The translations under genes and the position numbers were made by a program. From Tetrapyrgos nigripes (Eukaryota > Basidiomycota > Agaricomycetes > Agaricales > Campanellaceae), in the NCBI GenBank assembly GCA_013368315.1, contig JAACJM010000253.1, forward strand, positions 46,565 to 110,564: DNA of 64,000 nucleotides. The letters are read 5' to 3'. The notes beneath the pieces were generated by a model. That model ran no database searches. It saw only the letters and a program-made list of their open reading frames with translations, and was not told where the DNA came from. How positions within the stretch are numbered: the first letter of the stretch is position 1; each line of letters begins with the position of its first letter. Shown here one piece after another: positions 32,928-43,496 of the stretch.

Positions 32928-35900
32928 CTACTCCTCATCAGTCAACTCTTCCCCCCTCCTCACTCCTCTATGCGCACTCATCTGTGCCCTCCCCCCTTGT
33001 CTCGGTCTCCCGTCCCCATTCCCATGTCCATTCGCTACCTCACCCTCACCCTCGCCCCCATCATTTTGCTCAGGTCTAAACACGGAATCGGATTCAGATT
33101 CGCTCCACCGTCGTCTAGCCCAGGCCCTTCCATCGGTGTAGGGTAGGATACGGAGTGGGAGGAGGAGTGTGTACAGGGGGCTTTTTTTCATACCCAGTTT
33201 CCGTGCCGAGTGTTGGACGGTCGGTCAGTCGATGGGGGACGTAACGTAGTGAGGAGTTTGAGGGGCGTAGCGTAGTTGGGCGACATGAGGTCGAGGTCCG
33301 CGGGTAGATGGGAAAAGGCGAGCAGAGAAGACAGGAAAAAGAGAAGGAAAGATAGCGTTAGCACATCATCAACCGTGGCAATGAAACGAAACGACGAAAG
33401 AAGAGACGAAAGGAGGCCAAGGGCGAGGCAATGACCAAGAAAAGCAACGGACACGGAAAGGGGACAAGGATGGGGAACAGAGAGCGAGAAAGCAAGAAAA
33501 AGAATACAGGTACTCACTATCCATGCTCCCCAATATTAAAAAACAATATCAGATTTTTTATTTTCCTGTGTGTCTACGCGTCAGCCTCTAGAAGGAAACC
33601 AAGGGGGGGAAAAACCTCCGAGAAACAAATGAAGAGAAGGACACGAAAAAAAAAAAAAACTCACCCTAAATCATACCCATTCCCAAACATCTCCCCCCGA
33701 CTCAACGCGACCTTTCTATACACCTCGTTGTCTTGGGCTTCGACGGATGTTTCGCCTGGAATAGACGTCAGCTTTATGAACCCTTACCCCGCATCAGAAA
33801 ACATCCAATGGAGCGTGAAACGAGAACGAAAAATAGGGAAAGGGAAGATTAGAGTTGTAATGGAAAGAAACCCACCTCGCATAACCGCCCACAAAGCAAC
33901 GATCAACATAACCCCGACCGCGAAGGAGAGTACGGCGGAGAGGATGAAGGAGAGGATGAATAGGATTGGGGGTATGTGGGAAGGAAAGGGGGGCTTTTTT
34001 GTCATAGAATGGGCCAGGGGGAAGCGAGACCCGGTGTGTGGTCACGTGACGTTGGGACGCGACGAATGGCATAAGCTAGGTTTTCCGCATGAAAGGAGAA
34101 AGAAGGGAAATGAGTATTCGGTGAGATTCCGAATACTCTAGAAACCTACAACTAGTAGTTTAGATACTAGTTGTGAGGGGTTTGCCTGAGGGCTTGGCCT
34201 GAGAGGTTCCGCGCAAGCGATAGATCACGTGATTAGAATCGTGATAGCTTGCAAACGCGTCGAGAACGCGAAAGGGTTCCTAAAAAGGAGAACCCAAAGG
34301 AAAGAAACCTCAAAGGTCAAGACCTGAGCTTCCAGGGTCCAGAAGACAAAATCTTAAGCCATCTGGAGCACCCAAAACGAGTGGAGCTCCAACGCACAGA
34401 TGCCTAAGATAGTAGGTGGCTGGACCCCCAGAAGAGCGCAGCGAGAAAGATATAAACAGGCAAACCATGTCAACAGGACACATTAATTATTGGGCAAGAA
34501 GAGACAATATGTACATGGTAGAGTGAGTACCAGACAAGAAATACATTCTAATCATCTAAAAAGTCATTCGGGGTACAAGAAAGTCCAGAGGCAACGGTCT
34601 CAATCATAGTATTAGAAATGGCCTGCTTTTTACGATAGTCTTCGATAGCCTTCTTCACCTTTTCCAACTCCATAGCCTTGTGGATAGCAACGGGCACAAT
34701 CTCCACAATGCGACGCCAATACAAAAGGAAAGCGAGTGACGTCCAACCACTGACTGCTGCCACATACTCCGGTGCGAGTCCAAGAGAGAGAAGGTGAACT
34801 GCACCACCGATCCTGAAGCTGTGGCCAAGGACGTCACAGATACATTCCCGAGTCCAGATATCAAAACAAAGTTCAAGGAACTTGTCCTTGACCATGTGCT
34901 GAGGGTTACCCTGCTCATCAATGTACCCGAACAGTGAGTAGGATTTTGGAACGTCCTTGTTAACATTGAGGTGGAGGTGGAGGGCTAAAGCCTTAAGTCC
35001 ACAAATACCTTCCGGATCGTTGATAAGGCCAGAGACGATAACATCAGCACCGTTCCCATGGGTTGTCTTAGTCCAGGGGATGCGGAATGAGACAGCGCGA
35101 GTACCATCCGGTTGTTGAAAGTAACAGAAGACAGCTTCACCGGTGACGTGGAACTTGGGGTTGAATTTGGCAATGGAAGGGATAGTTGTCTCACCGAGAC
35201 GTCGACATGCCCAGAATGTGATGATGGCTACAGCCCATACTGCGATGTGGAATGGAATGGAGAAATCGAGGGCTTTATGGAGGACAATGAGGTGGTGTAG
35301 GGTGACAGGGGAACGGGGTTTGCGTTTGTGAATGACGCCTTCACGGTGAGCGGTCCTGTGAGCCATCCTGATCCAACAGTCATCTCCACACCAAGGAGCA
35401 CCCTTCATCTCATGCCAAGCCTTCAAACCCGACAACCAGTTTGAGATTGTAGAGCCAGAGACCTTACTGATATGCTCACCAACAAAGCCCGCTATCAGCA
35501 GTTTGTCAGCAGGCATCCGCTGGTTCTCGTCAATATTGAGTTCGTCACAATACTGCGTAAAACGGGTTAAGCCTGCAGCATAGGTCTCTTTGGTAACATC
35601 AACAGTAGATCCCGCTATGGCTTTTTCGGCAGATGAGATGACTTTCTGAGGAAATGTGGATAGGTACTTCTCCTTCTGCTGTAGTGAAAAGGGAGTCTCC
35701 CAGTCTGCAATTCGGTGTTTTGCAAGGACGGGTGGCCGTAGATCCGAAGGTTTAATTTCGTTGGCTTTACGGGTAGTGCGAGTTGAAAGATGTGTGGGAT
35801 CAACTGGGGGACGGGTGACTGTCTGAGTGGAGGTAGTGGGCACATCTGGTACATGGGTAGTAGAGATGACAGCAGAGGTGACCTGCGTAGAGGTGGGAAG

Positions 35901-38900
35901 AGGCGGAGGGGAAGCTGAAGAAATTTCGGGTATAGAATTAGAATGCGGTACCCGTTTAAAGGGATTGCGGTGTAAGATCTGCAGTATAAGAAATGTTAAC
36001 AACATATCAACACATAAGGGGCAGAGCCACATACAGTAGGAGGAGAAGCCAAAACTGTACTGGTATTCGGACGTTTAGAAGAATGGAATGGGTTTTGGAA
36101 TAATGTGGTGCGCGGTGCCACAGCATCCTGGGCATCGCTAGGACCAGACGATGACCAAGAACGTTTAAAAGGGTTTTTAAACATAAGTGAGGAAAGGTCT
36201 CAACTCCTCAGGTATAACAAATGAGAGGAGGAGTTTCTTGGAGGGAAGTAAGTTACCCAATTCTCCGCGCGAGACAGGGTCAGCAGGATTCTGTGCTGAA
36301 GCAACATATTCGAGAGTAATAGACATGTGGAGGGGAAGGATGACATCGTAGATTCGGCGGATTGAATGATTGATCCAGACGTTGGGACTGCGACCCTTTT
36401 TGACAGCGCCAATGGTACCTTGGTTGTCGGAGTGTACCAAAAGGTTCACGTTTTGATAACCAAAGCCCTCGACGAAGTAAAGGAGAAGTTCCACTGCTAT
36501 CGTCTCCAGGTAACAGATATCCCGCCCTGGACACATCTCCTTCCAACTGGGATGCAGCTGAAAGGCAGCCCATTGTTCCCCAATGACCACACCAATGCCC
36601 CAAGATGTGCTAGCATCGACATAAAGACATAGGTCTTTTGCCTCGGTTCTCGGTAGTAGTACTCGGGGTGAGCATGGGGTGGAGAGTTCCTCGAGCCACC
36701 ACTCGACATCTTTGACAACTCGTGTGGGAGTGCTAAGATGTCTGTGGTAGCTACCCTTGAAAAGGGTAGCGAAGTTGGAGAGGGAAGGGAGACGGGAACG
36801 GCCATGGATGTATACAAAGGAACAATGACAGAGGATACCATGGATCTGTTCGATAGGTTTAAGATCACATAATTTGCCCTTGAAGGCGAAAAGGAATCGG
36901 TCTAGTCGGTAGACGTACTTCAGCCGTTTGACCTCTGGTAACCAGACAAGACGACGTGGTAGATCCCATTGTAAACCAATGAAGATAGTGGTGAAGACAA
37001 ATTCTGCATCACCTTTGTCCTCTGCCGAGTGCCAGGGAATGCCGAGATGTTCTATCAGGGAGAGCATGTGCTCCTTGTTGTAAGTGTAGATGAAGGAGTC
37101 AGAGGTGCCACTAATGGGGGTACGTAATAGTTTGAAGTCGTCCTCGCATCGCTTGATAGGGTGGACGCCCTTCGCAGCCCAAATGGCAAGGGTAGCGTTG
37201 GCTATCATTCCGGCAATACTGCTGGCTGACGCACATCCAAAAGGGACACAATGATCCATGAAGAATTCGCCATCAACATGGACAACGAGGAAGGGTTTAT
37301 GGTGGGGAAGGGCTGGACAAGTACGGTGGAACTTTTTGATATCCAAAGCACATGCTTGGGTACCTTCAGGGGCAGAAGCAACCTGCAGAAAAGTATATAT
37401 AAGCATATAGCCCAACCAATACATATGGTTATGAAGGGACGGAATGCAAGGGCAAGTGCAACAGGCGCTTTGCGCAATATAAGGCAACGGGCAAACTACT
37501 GTGCAGTAGTATAGACGCAACGACATGACAGTCGTGCACAGAAATAGATTCGCAACGGCATGGCAGCCATGCACAGTAAAGATATCGCAACAGCATGGCA
37601 GCTGTGCACAGTGGGACACAACGACATGGCAGCCGCGCACAACAAAAGACAACGACATGGCAGTCGTGCATGGTAGAAAGGTATTAGACACCGAAAGCGA
37701 AGACGATGAAACGTCATGGAGATGGGTAGAAAGATAAAGGGAAAAGAGACTTACCAAATCAGCGACGGTAACCGGAGTATCAAATCTCGTTGGAAAGTCC
37801 GTCTTTTGGATGTATGAGTTGATTGAAGGTTGACCTGGCACCTCCTTGGACAGGTTACGGCAGACCCGGTACTTCACTGGAAGGTCCAGGCCTTGGATAG
37901 ACTCCGCAACAATAAGTGGAGAGGCAATGAAATGTCCTCTCATAATCCTCTTCATCTTGTTCATGGTGAACGGTCCAGAGAACCATCCGGCGGCAATTTC
38001 CCCATCAATGTATTCCTTCACTACTCGTTGTCCTTCCCCGACGTTACAAGAAATGTGGTTGGGCATAATAATGGTTGTGGTAATCATCGGTAGACGCCCA
38101 ATGGCGAAGCCCTGTTCAAGATTCCGAATGAGGTGGGGAAAGGTGTTGTCAAGATCGTGGAGCGAGAGTTCGTGTTCAAAGGCTTTGGCGTTGTAGGGAG
38201 TGACGATGCGGTTATATAATTCTGTATCTGCGGGATTGGCTTTGGGATGGGGAAGTCGTTCATGAACAAAAGGGTTGAGGTCGGTATAGGATAAGGGATT
38301 GGGAGGGGAAGATGCGAGTGTGTAGGCAGAGGAGATGTCCCTTGAGAGAGAGTCGTCGGCCATAACGGCGTCTCGGGACGCTGTAAGGATAGAGTTATTT
38401 TGAGGGCCTCTGTCCTCCACCACACTTGCCAGAGAAGGCATGGTGGTCGTCCTTCCCACAATAGGAGCAGATGTGCAGATTGCCGCAGTCTCCACTGCAG
38501 CCGCGCTGGTTGGGACCTCTACCGCCTCGAAGGCCAAGGACGTTGAAAGAGATGCAGATAGATTTCCCGTTAGAGGGATGCTGCATACCCTTGCCATTGC
38601 CCTTTGCCCAGAGAGTTGGGCTGTCTTTGGGATGTTTGGAGATTCGGTGACCACGCTCGCCGCACAGTAAGCAGCACACGTCGGCGTCCCGCGCACTGCT
38701 CTTTGGAAAGCGAGTATGGCGAGAACCACGAGAGCTAGAATCACCACGGTCGTCACGGCGGCTGTCGCGTCCAGGGCCACGAGAGGAGGAAGAGGAGGTG
38801 GCGGTACCGAGTTGATCAATGGCGTACCTCGTCCTGCACTGTTGCAGTTTGTCTCGGTATGTGTGTTTATCAAAACCGAGGTTCTGGTTGTGCCAGTCCA

Positions 38901-41418
38901 AATGGAGCGCCTTCTCCGTCTTCTTCCAGATGTGGTAGAAGTCGATGAGTTCATGGTCTTTGCACCAAAAGGCACTGTGGGCGAAGATAAACTGGGAATG
39001 GGGTCCGTTGGAATTATTTTTCTCCCACTCCTCGATGAAGTCGGTGAGGTTGGACATGGCGTCGATGAAGTGATTATAGGTGGGACAGCCTTCAAAGTCG
39101 TCGTCATCGAAACCGAAGGACTTCGCCATTCCAATCACGTCCCATACACGTATGCCTTTACTGGTGGTATCGGGGTAGACGTGACGAGTGTTGTGATTGG
39201 CACCAACAGAAGCGAGAAGACGAATGCGAGAGGTGTGGAAGAGACCCAAAGGGATGTAGCCGTGTTTGGCAGCAAGGAAAAGTTCGGGTGGGTACTTGAA
39301 GCTGGCTGGAGTGATGGAATCACAATCGATGGTCTGGACAGTGGGAGCAAACGAGTGCTCAACCGGCACGTCTTTATCGGCAGCCTTTTCTTCAGCATTT
39401 TTCTTGCTGATCCACTCTATGACACAGGAAGGAAGGAAGGGTTTGAAGCGGTCGTAGAGGTCAGGGCTCTTCCTAATGGTCTCAAATTCGTCATCTCTAA
39501 TCGTGATCAAAGACGCTGTATCCGACATGTCCGCTACATCCTCTCCCCTCGCTTTCTTCAGCTTCGTCTGCCTCTTCAACGTATTTCGGTTCTCGATCTC
39601 CAGGTTCGTCTTCAATCTTTCCTCCAGAGTAAGTTTTTCCAGCAGAGCGATCGTCGCCGCGTTTTTGTGCGTTTTCCGTCTCTGTGGGTCACAGTCGTTG
39701 GGTCTAAGTGAAGAGCCGCGAGGGAAGAGGGGCATGGTAAAAAGACGTATCTGAGTGATAGTAGGAGGTCAAGAAGTTTTTAAAAGGTGGCAATCTACAC
39801 TCGGAGGCGATAAGGAATGGCGAGTAGCTTGGGCGGCCACGATTTTCGTGCTAGAAGGGACCTCGTTCCTTATGATGTCACTAATTTTACTATACCTGGA
39901 CAGGGAGTCCAGGATAGCACATGAGCAACCTTTTTGAGACCGATAAGACTTGCGAGAAGAATGAGCTGGAAGTGCACAAGGATGTGGGTCTCTCCATGGG
40001 ACAGATCCGACAGAAGACTACGAAAAAGTTACGGCTAAAATAACCGGGCGCTTTTTCGGAATAGAAGTTGAGTGTGCACTGGGAACTGGGAGGTTGCTTG
40101 ATGGTGAAGAGGAAAGCAAAAAGAGGAGAACTAGAAGAGAGCATGTGCGAAGGGACGAGGCAAAGACGACGAGGACGCGACGTTGACACGTTGACGCGCG
40201 TCCCAGCCAGACTCGTCCTTTCCCATGCTCTTTCTAGCTTATCCTTAGATAAGCCCTCGTTCCTCGGGCTTATCGCGGAACAAGTAGGTAGGTAGGTAGG
40301 GGTTGGGTAGCGTAGGGAGACGTAGGGAGAGGCAGATGAAAGGGCAGGTAGGAGGACGGAAAGAAAGAGGATCAGTAAGCAAACCGAAAGTGAAGACGAA
40401 GATGTACTGAAAGCGCAGAAACACAGATAGGATAGGATAGGATACACACCTCATTTCTCAACCCCAACGCCTCGAAAAATAAGGGATATCCCAGGAGGAC
40501 GAAGAGGACTGTGGAGAGCCAGAGGTAGGCCCTACAGGAGAAAGGGTAAAGAAAGAAAGGGAAGGAGTTTCGTTAGAAGAGAGACGAAGAGGAAGGAGAA
40601 GGAAGACGGACGTACATAAACAGAATAAAATGTCTCTCGTTGTATATCCCAACGCATTGGTTTATCCCTACAAAGACGAGAGTTGAGTTGAGTTGAGTTG
40701 GCAGAAGCTGGAAAGGGGGAGGATGGCTTACACTAGAAGCGTGTTAACAATGGAAAAAGACAAAGAAAGGAGGAACACTCACAGGACAATGATGATCATA
40801 CTTTAATACGCAACGTTTACATATCCTACAATGATGTGCTCTCTCCGTTGGGGAAACGTCGTCGTCAGCCTTATACTCTACACGTCGTCAAGGGGGAATA
40901 CTCACTTCTGGCCTCATCGCTGTACACTTTCTACACTTCGTCATATCCGCCTTGGTTATATTCCATTCGTCTAGTCCTGCTTCCTCTAAAGACCCTTCCT
41001 CTGCATCAACCGTCTCTAACGGTCTATACCCATTCGCAGCTCTAGATTTCGCCTTCCTCGGTCTAGCCCAAGTCCAGCTCTGCGGAAACGTCGTAGCGGA
41101 TTGCATAGGCTCTGCATCTACAAAGCCAGGGGGAGTCGTGCAAACCAGATAGTAGTGTGTAAATAGGTTGAGAGCAATGAGAATACAGAGGGGTCCAGTG
41201 AGGAGTTTGTATGACAGGGTTGGGTAGACGATATCGACTTAAATAGAGTCAGTATCTCTGCTAACAGGATAGTAGAGGTACTCACAAAAAGACAGCGCGC
41301 CCATGGATATCAACACTATTGCAAATGTAACGAAGAAAGGCCCTGCAGCGCCTGTGAGACGGTCTCCCCATTTCTCTAGTGTTTTGAAGCATCCAATGAC
41401 TTGTTTTTGGCAGAACAT
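32928..41418 (-). CDS. zDHHC palmitoyltransferase, copy 2, with retrotransposon in an intron
   Basis: The same ten-exon layout as copy 1 can be read, with start ATG at 41416-41418 and stop at 32928. Unlike copy 1, the PPGF motif is intact (G run of five at 41129-41133), the exon at 33518-33565 has the in-frame length of 48 nt, and the C-terminus reads on to ELTDEE. The cysteine-rich domain shows [17 protein letters not shown] and INQCVG; the Trp codon again requires a 1-nt exon at 40732. The intron that is 250 nt in copy 1 (between LGLRNE and the PPFPSH exon) contains a 6.2-kb DIRS element in the same transcriptional direction. If this intron is not spliced correctly the gene is inactive. The gene is coding-intact but of doubtful expression. 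Confidence 0.7.
34548..36184 (-). CDS. DIRS tyrosine recombinase (YR)
   Basis: Exon 1 is 36035-36184 ([10 protein letters not shown]) and exon 2 is 34548-35978, with a 56-nt intron starting gtatgt and ending ctgcag; total about 526 residues. The C-terminal half has the catalytic set of tyrosine recombinases: the first Arg in [11 protein letters not shown]-x-x-R in GHSFRIGGA and the nucleophile Tyr in LLYWRR. An N-terminal SAM-like core-binding segment ([14 protein letters not shown]) precedes it. The enzyme would integrate the circular DNA copy without target duplication. The start codon overlaps the RT stop codon (ATGTTTAA), which suggests coupled translation. The segment NPFKR occurs on both sides of the intron. 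Confidence 0.88.
36177..38363 (-). CDS. DIRS reverse transcriptase-RNase H
   Basis: The proposed start MADDSLSRD at 38363 lies 32 nt after the gag stop. A 372-nt intron (37383-37754, gtaagt...ctgcag) splits the RT domain; removing it joins TVADL to [17 protein letters not shown] motifs are [11 protein letters not shown] (motif A), [13 protein letters not shown] (motif B) and CEDDF in place of Y-x-D-D (motif C), as in fungal DIRS. RNase H follows with [34 protein letters not shown] and PADPVSRGE. The spliced product is about 604 residues. The unspliced intron is also stop-free and in frame. The open frame continues upstream to 39134, but there it overlaps gag and is probably a shadow. Confidence 0.87.
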   Translation of the reverse strand: MADDSLSRDISSAYTLASSPPNPLSYTDLNPFVHERLPHPKANPADTELYNRIVTPYNAKAFEHELSLHDLDNTFPHLIRNLEQGFAIGRLPMITTTIIMPNHISCNVGEGQRVVKEYIDGEIAAGWFSGPFTMNKMKRIMRGHFIASPLIVAESIQGLDLPVKYRVCRNLSKEVPGQPSINSYIQKTDFPTRFDTPVTVADLVSLFSLYLSTHLHDVSSSSLSVSNTFLPCTTAMSLSFVVRGCHVVVSHCAQLPCCCDIFTVHGCHAVANLFLCTTVMSLRLYYCTVVCPLPYIAQSACCTCPCIPSLHNHMYWLGYMLIYTFLQVASAPEGTQACALDIKKFHRTCPALPHHKPFLVVHVDGEFFMDHCVPFGCASASSIAGMIANATLAIWAAKGVHPIKRCEDDFKLLRTPISGTSDSFIYTYNKEHMLSLIEHLGIPWHSAEDKGDAEFVFTTIFIGLQWDLPRRLVWLPEVKRLKYVYRLDRFLFAFKGKLCDLKPIEQIHGILCHCSFVYIHGRSRLPSLSNFATLFKGSYHRHLSTPTRVVKDVEWWLEELSTPCSPRVLLPRTEAKDLCLYVDASTSWGIGVVIGEQWAAFQLHPSWKEMCPGRDICYLETIAVELLLYFVEGFGYQNVNLLVHSDNQGTIGAVKKGRSPNVWINHSIRRIYDVILPLHMSITLEYVASAQNPADPVSRGELGNLLPSKKLLLSFVIPEELRPFLTYV
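37517..37673. repeat. Five-unit minisatellite inside the RT intron
   Basis: Five ~25-bp units, with starts 35, 35, 31 and 31 bp apart, read roughly caacgacatggcagtcgtgc. Each has short inverted arms around atggca or atgaca. In units 1 and 5 the arms are ACGAC/GTCGT, and in unit 3 ACAGC/GCTGT, so both sides changed together. Units 2 and 4 pair imperfectly. Confidence 0.75.
38395..39735 (-). CDS. DIRS gag-like protein with zinc knuckles
   Basis: The 446-residue frame starts [11 protein letters not shown] with ATG at 39733-39735. The N-terminal third is charged and probably helical ([15 protein letters not shown]). The C-terminal region is Ser/Arg-rich, followed by a knuckle [14 protein letters not shown] (last ligand His instead of the usual Cys) and a second Cys/His cluster [16 protein letters not shown]. 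This pairing is usual for the first ORF of fungal DIRS elements. It would package element RNA. No frameshift is visible. Confidence 0.85.
   Translation of the reverse strand: MPLFPRGSSLRPNDCDPQRRKTHKNAATIALLEKLTLEERLKTNLEIENRNTLKRQTKLKKARGEDVADMSDTASLITIRDDEFETIRKSPDLYDRFKPFLPSCVIEWISKKNAEEKAADKDVPVEHSFAPTVQTIDCDSITPASFKYPPELFLAAKHGYIPLGLFHTSRIRLLASVGANHNTRHVYPDTTSKGIRVWDVIGMAKSFGFDDDDFEGCPTYNHFIDAMSNLTDFIEEWEKNNSNGPHSQFIFAHSAFWCKDHELIDFYHIWKKTEKALHLDWHNQNLGFDKHTYRDKLQQCRTRYAIDQLGTATSSSSSRGPGRDSRRDDRGDSSSRGSRHTRFPKSSARDADVCCLLCGERGHRISKHPKDSPTLWAKGNGKGMQHPSNGKSICISFNVLGLRGGRGPNQRGCSGDCGNLHICSYCGKDDHHAFSGKCGGGQRPSK
40732..40732 (-). other. Predicted 1-nt microexon of the zDHHC gene (copy 2)
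   Basis: The flanking introns are 40733-40782 (50 nt) and 40668-40731 (64 nt). Splice sites match copy 1 although intron interiors differ, including a gttga pentanucleotide expansion at 40681-40700. The next codon differs as GTA (Val) versus ATA (Ile), a conservative change in the frame that the single base sets. Confidence 0.65.
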
Positions 41419-42272
41419 TTTCGTCTCCGCTGCTGCGGTGGAGGGTATCAAGACGAAGGGGATGAGGTCGTCGGCGTCGTCGTCGTCGCGGATGATGACA
41501 AGGGTTGATGTTGTTGGGGTTAGGGTTTGTGTGCTGTGGCTCAGATCATCGTCCGTTTCTCTTTTCTCCAATGATTTATTCGTGAAAGTTCCATAAATCT
41601 GCTCGTCAATACAAGGCACTTCAAAGGCACCAGAAAGACGAAATGACTTACAAGGTAATTATCCCGCTTCATCGCTGTTAAACTCGTTGTACTGATCATT
41701 GACTTTCTTATACTAGGAAGTGCCTGGCGGATACAACTAATCCAGGGGAGATGTCAGACGGAAGGACTTGGACCTTCAAATCGTTGAGAAAATGTTCTTG
41801 TTGGGAGGGGTTTGGGACGGAGTTGAAGAGGTCAAGAGGGAGAGTTTCCGGCGTCAGCGGGAAGGAAATATACCTTCGTAGAGGAGAGCTGCACACGTTT
41901 GGATGGGTCCATGGGGGTCTTGAGCTGGTTAAAACCCCACAAATATACTGCATGCAGTATGAAAACGAAAAACTTGGGCGGATGGGCCAGTCGCAGTTGG
42001 TATGTAAGTATAAGTGCATTATCCGTTCATCCTTATCGAATCGTACCAACTTCGTTTTATTTTCGTATAGATATTCCTCTTCCCTTTTCCACGCAATATC
42101 CTCCTCTTGGTAGGGACCTTCAGTTTCTCGATATCACTAATCTCGCTAACCACATTTTCTTTCTGCTTCGTCTTACTGCGATCATAAACTCATAAACAAG
42201 CAACGAGTTCACGGTTCATACGCTTTCACGAGACATCCACCACCATAAGTAGCTTTCCACATGTACAATTGA

Positions 42273-42496
42273 CTACAGACAAGTAGTGCATACTGAATCA
42301 CCGCAAAAGCATTCGTTGCTTGCCGCCGGATCTGGAAATCAATATTCAAGTAGGTCAATCAGGAAAGCCGCTGAGTAAGTATCTACTTACCAGCAACCGG
42401 GGAAGCGTGAACTTGATAGCCCAGCAGAGACTGCATCCCCAAAGCAATACCGATGATGAAAGCTAGGGTGGAGGTCGATTGCTTGAAAAGTTGCAT
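42273..42496 (-). CDS. Small secreted cysteine-rich peptide, copy 2
   Basis: Exons 42391-42496 and 42273-42331 with a 59-nt intron encode the same 54-residue protein as 11447-11670, with signal peptide and C-x-C-x4-C-x2-C tail. The intron sequence differs at one or more bases (gccgctgag versus gccgccgag) while the coding part is identical. It diverges from the NLR at 43497. Confidence 0.55.
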
Positions 42497-43263
42497 TTCG
42501 GTGTAATATGCAGGTAGCTAATGGAGAAAGTCATTTGCGGTCAGGGTAGAAGTGGATGCTCAGATGAAGGATAGTACTGGGTGGCTTACTGATTTCACTG
42601 AGTTGTGTGAGGTGTGAAGAGAATGCACTCTGGGAGTCTTTACGATGTCAAGCCGGATTTATATCCTTGTCCAAGGACCAGATCTCTATCTATTTCTGGA
42701 TAGGTACCCAACAATGAATCGATCGAACACTAGGAACTTCAACTTCCGCCGCTGTGGGAAGTACTTTGAGCGCAAGAGTCCTTGTATCATATCACTTGCA
42801 CTTGATTCCAAAATCAGGTGAAGGCGATTTGCTGCCACGAATGCTTTGCGGACTTTGATTGAAACCCATTTTATACATAGCCAGGGACGAAGTGGGTCGA
42901 TAGAGCGGGGAGAAACGGTCGAGCATTAGTCCTCGTTGTCGTGAAAGTTATAACAAAGTCTGCGATCAGTACTTAGATAACTTATAATTACAACTTACCT
43001 GCGACTTCCCGCCTTGCAAATTTCTTCTGAAACAAGCCTCTTTCTACTCTTTCTTAGGATCCGGGTTAGTTTTTACTCTTTTGCATCTTTCACGGGAACG
43101 ATGCTCTGCCTTATTTTGGGGAATCTACAAAAATGTTGCGAACTGCCTGACGGTTGGCATCTGGAGTCGTGATACTCAAAGGAGCCTTGCTTTCAATACA
43201 AGTTCCATAAAGAACCTGCGCAAGAAACCAACAAACGTTAGCATTCGCAATGTTAAAACAAAC

Positions 43264-43349
43264 TCACGTGCAAACGACACTTTCTGTTGCGTGCTCTTGA
43301 CATCTTTCATCTGCGGCTCCCATCACGTGCAAACGACACTTTTGTTGCA
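43264..43349. promoter_or_regulatory. Repeated CACGTG-containing motif upstream of NLR (copy 2)
   Basis: Two occurrences of tcacgtgcaaacgacact at 43264 and 43323, as in copy 1. Surrounding sequence is diverged, with an indel and substitutions just downstream, while the motifs are kept. Confidence 0.35.
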
Positions 43350-43496
43350 AGGTCCTAGATATTGGCTCAAACATGACGCCGAAAAAGCGACCAGTATCGC
43401 AGAGCTTGCCTTCAGATTCTGCAAAGAAGCGAAGTTAGACCTTTATACTTTATTGTGTCGGAAGGCATACTAAACTTCTCACTAAGGAATTACAAA

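Larger units (their letters stand above)
34067..40276 (-). mobile_element. DIRS-like tyrosine-recombinase retrotransposon
   Basis: Comparing copies places an insertion of about 6.2 kb between gggacgcgacga (left) and cgcggaacaag (right), with no evident target-site duplication, as expected for recombinase-mediated insertion. On the minus strand the order is gag-like protein with zinc knuckles, reverse transcriptase-RNase H, then tyrosine recombinase, the DIRS order; all three ORFs are open. Termini carry perfect short hairpins (34112-34138, 34148-34174 and 40248-40274). A short inverted match, ataagctag near 34070 against ctagcttat near 40234, may be part of inverted terminal repeats. I could not identify an internal complementary region. 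It is absent from copy 1, so it arrived after the duplication. Confidence 0.85.

Noticed and set aside
38364..39134. Upstream extension of the DIRS RT frame
   Set aside because: Overlaps gag in another frame and has low-complexity Ser/Thr/Ala composition; a start at 38363 just after the gag stop is more plausible.
38716..39711. 331-residue plus-strand ORF
   Set aside because: Antisense shadow of the DIRS gag-like ORF, which has zinc knuckles.
39890..40447. 185-residue minus-strand ORF at the DIRS right end
   Set aside because: Crosses the insertion boundary into the host intron and lacks domains.
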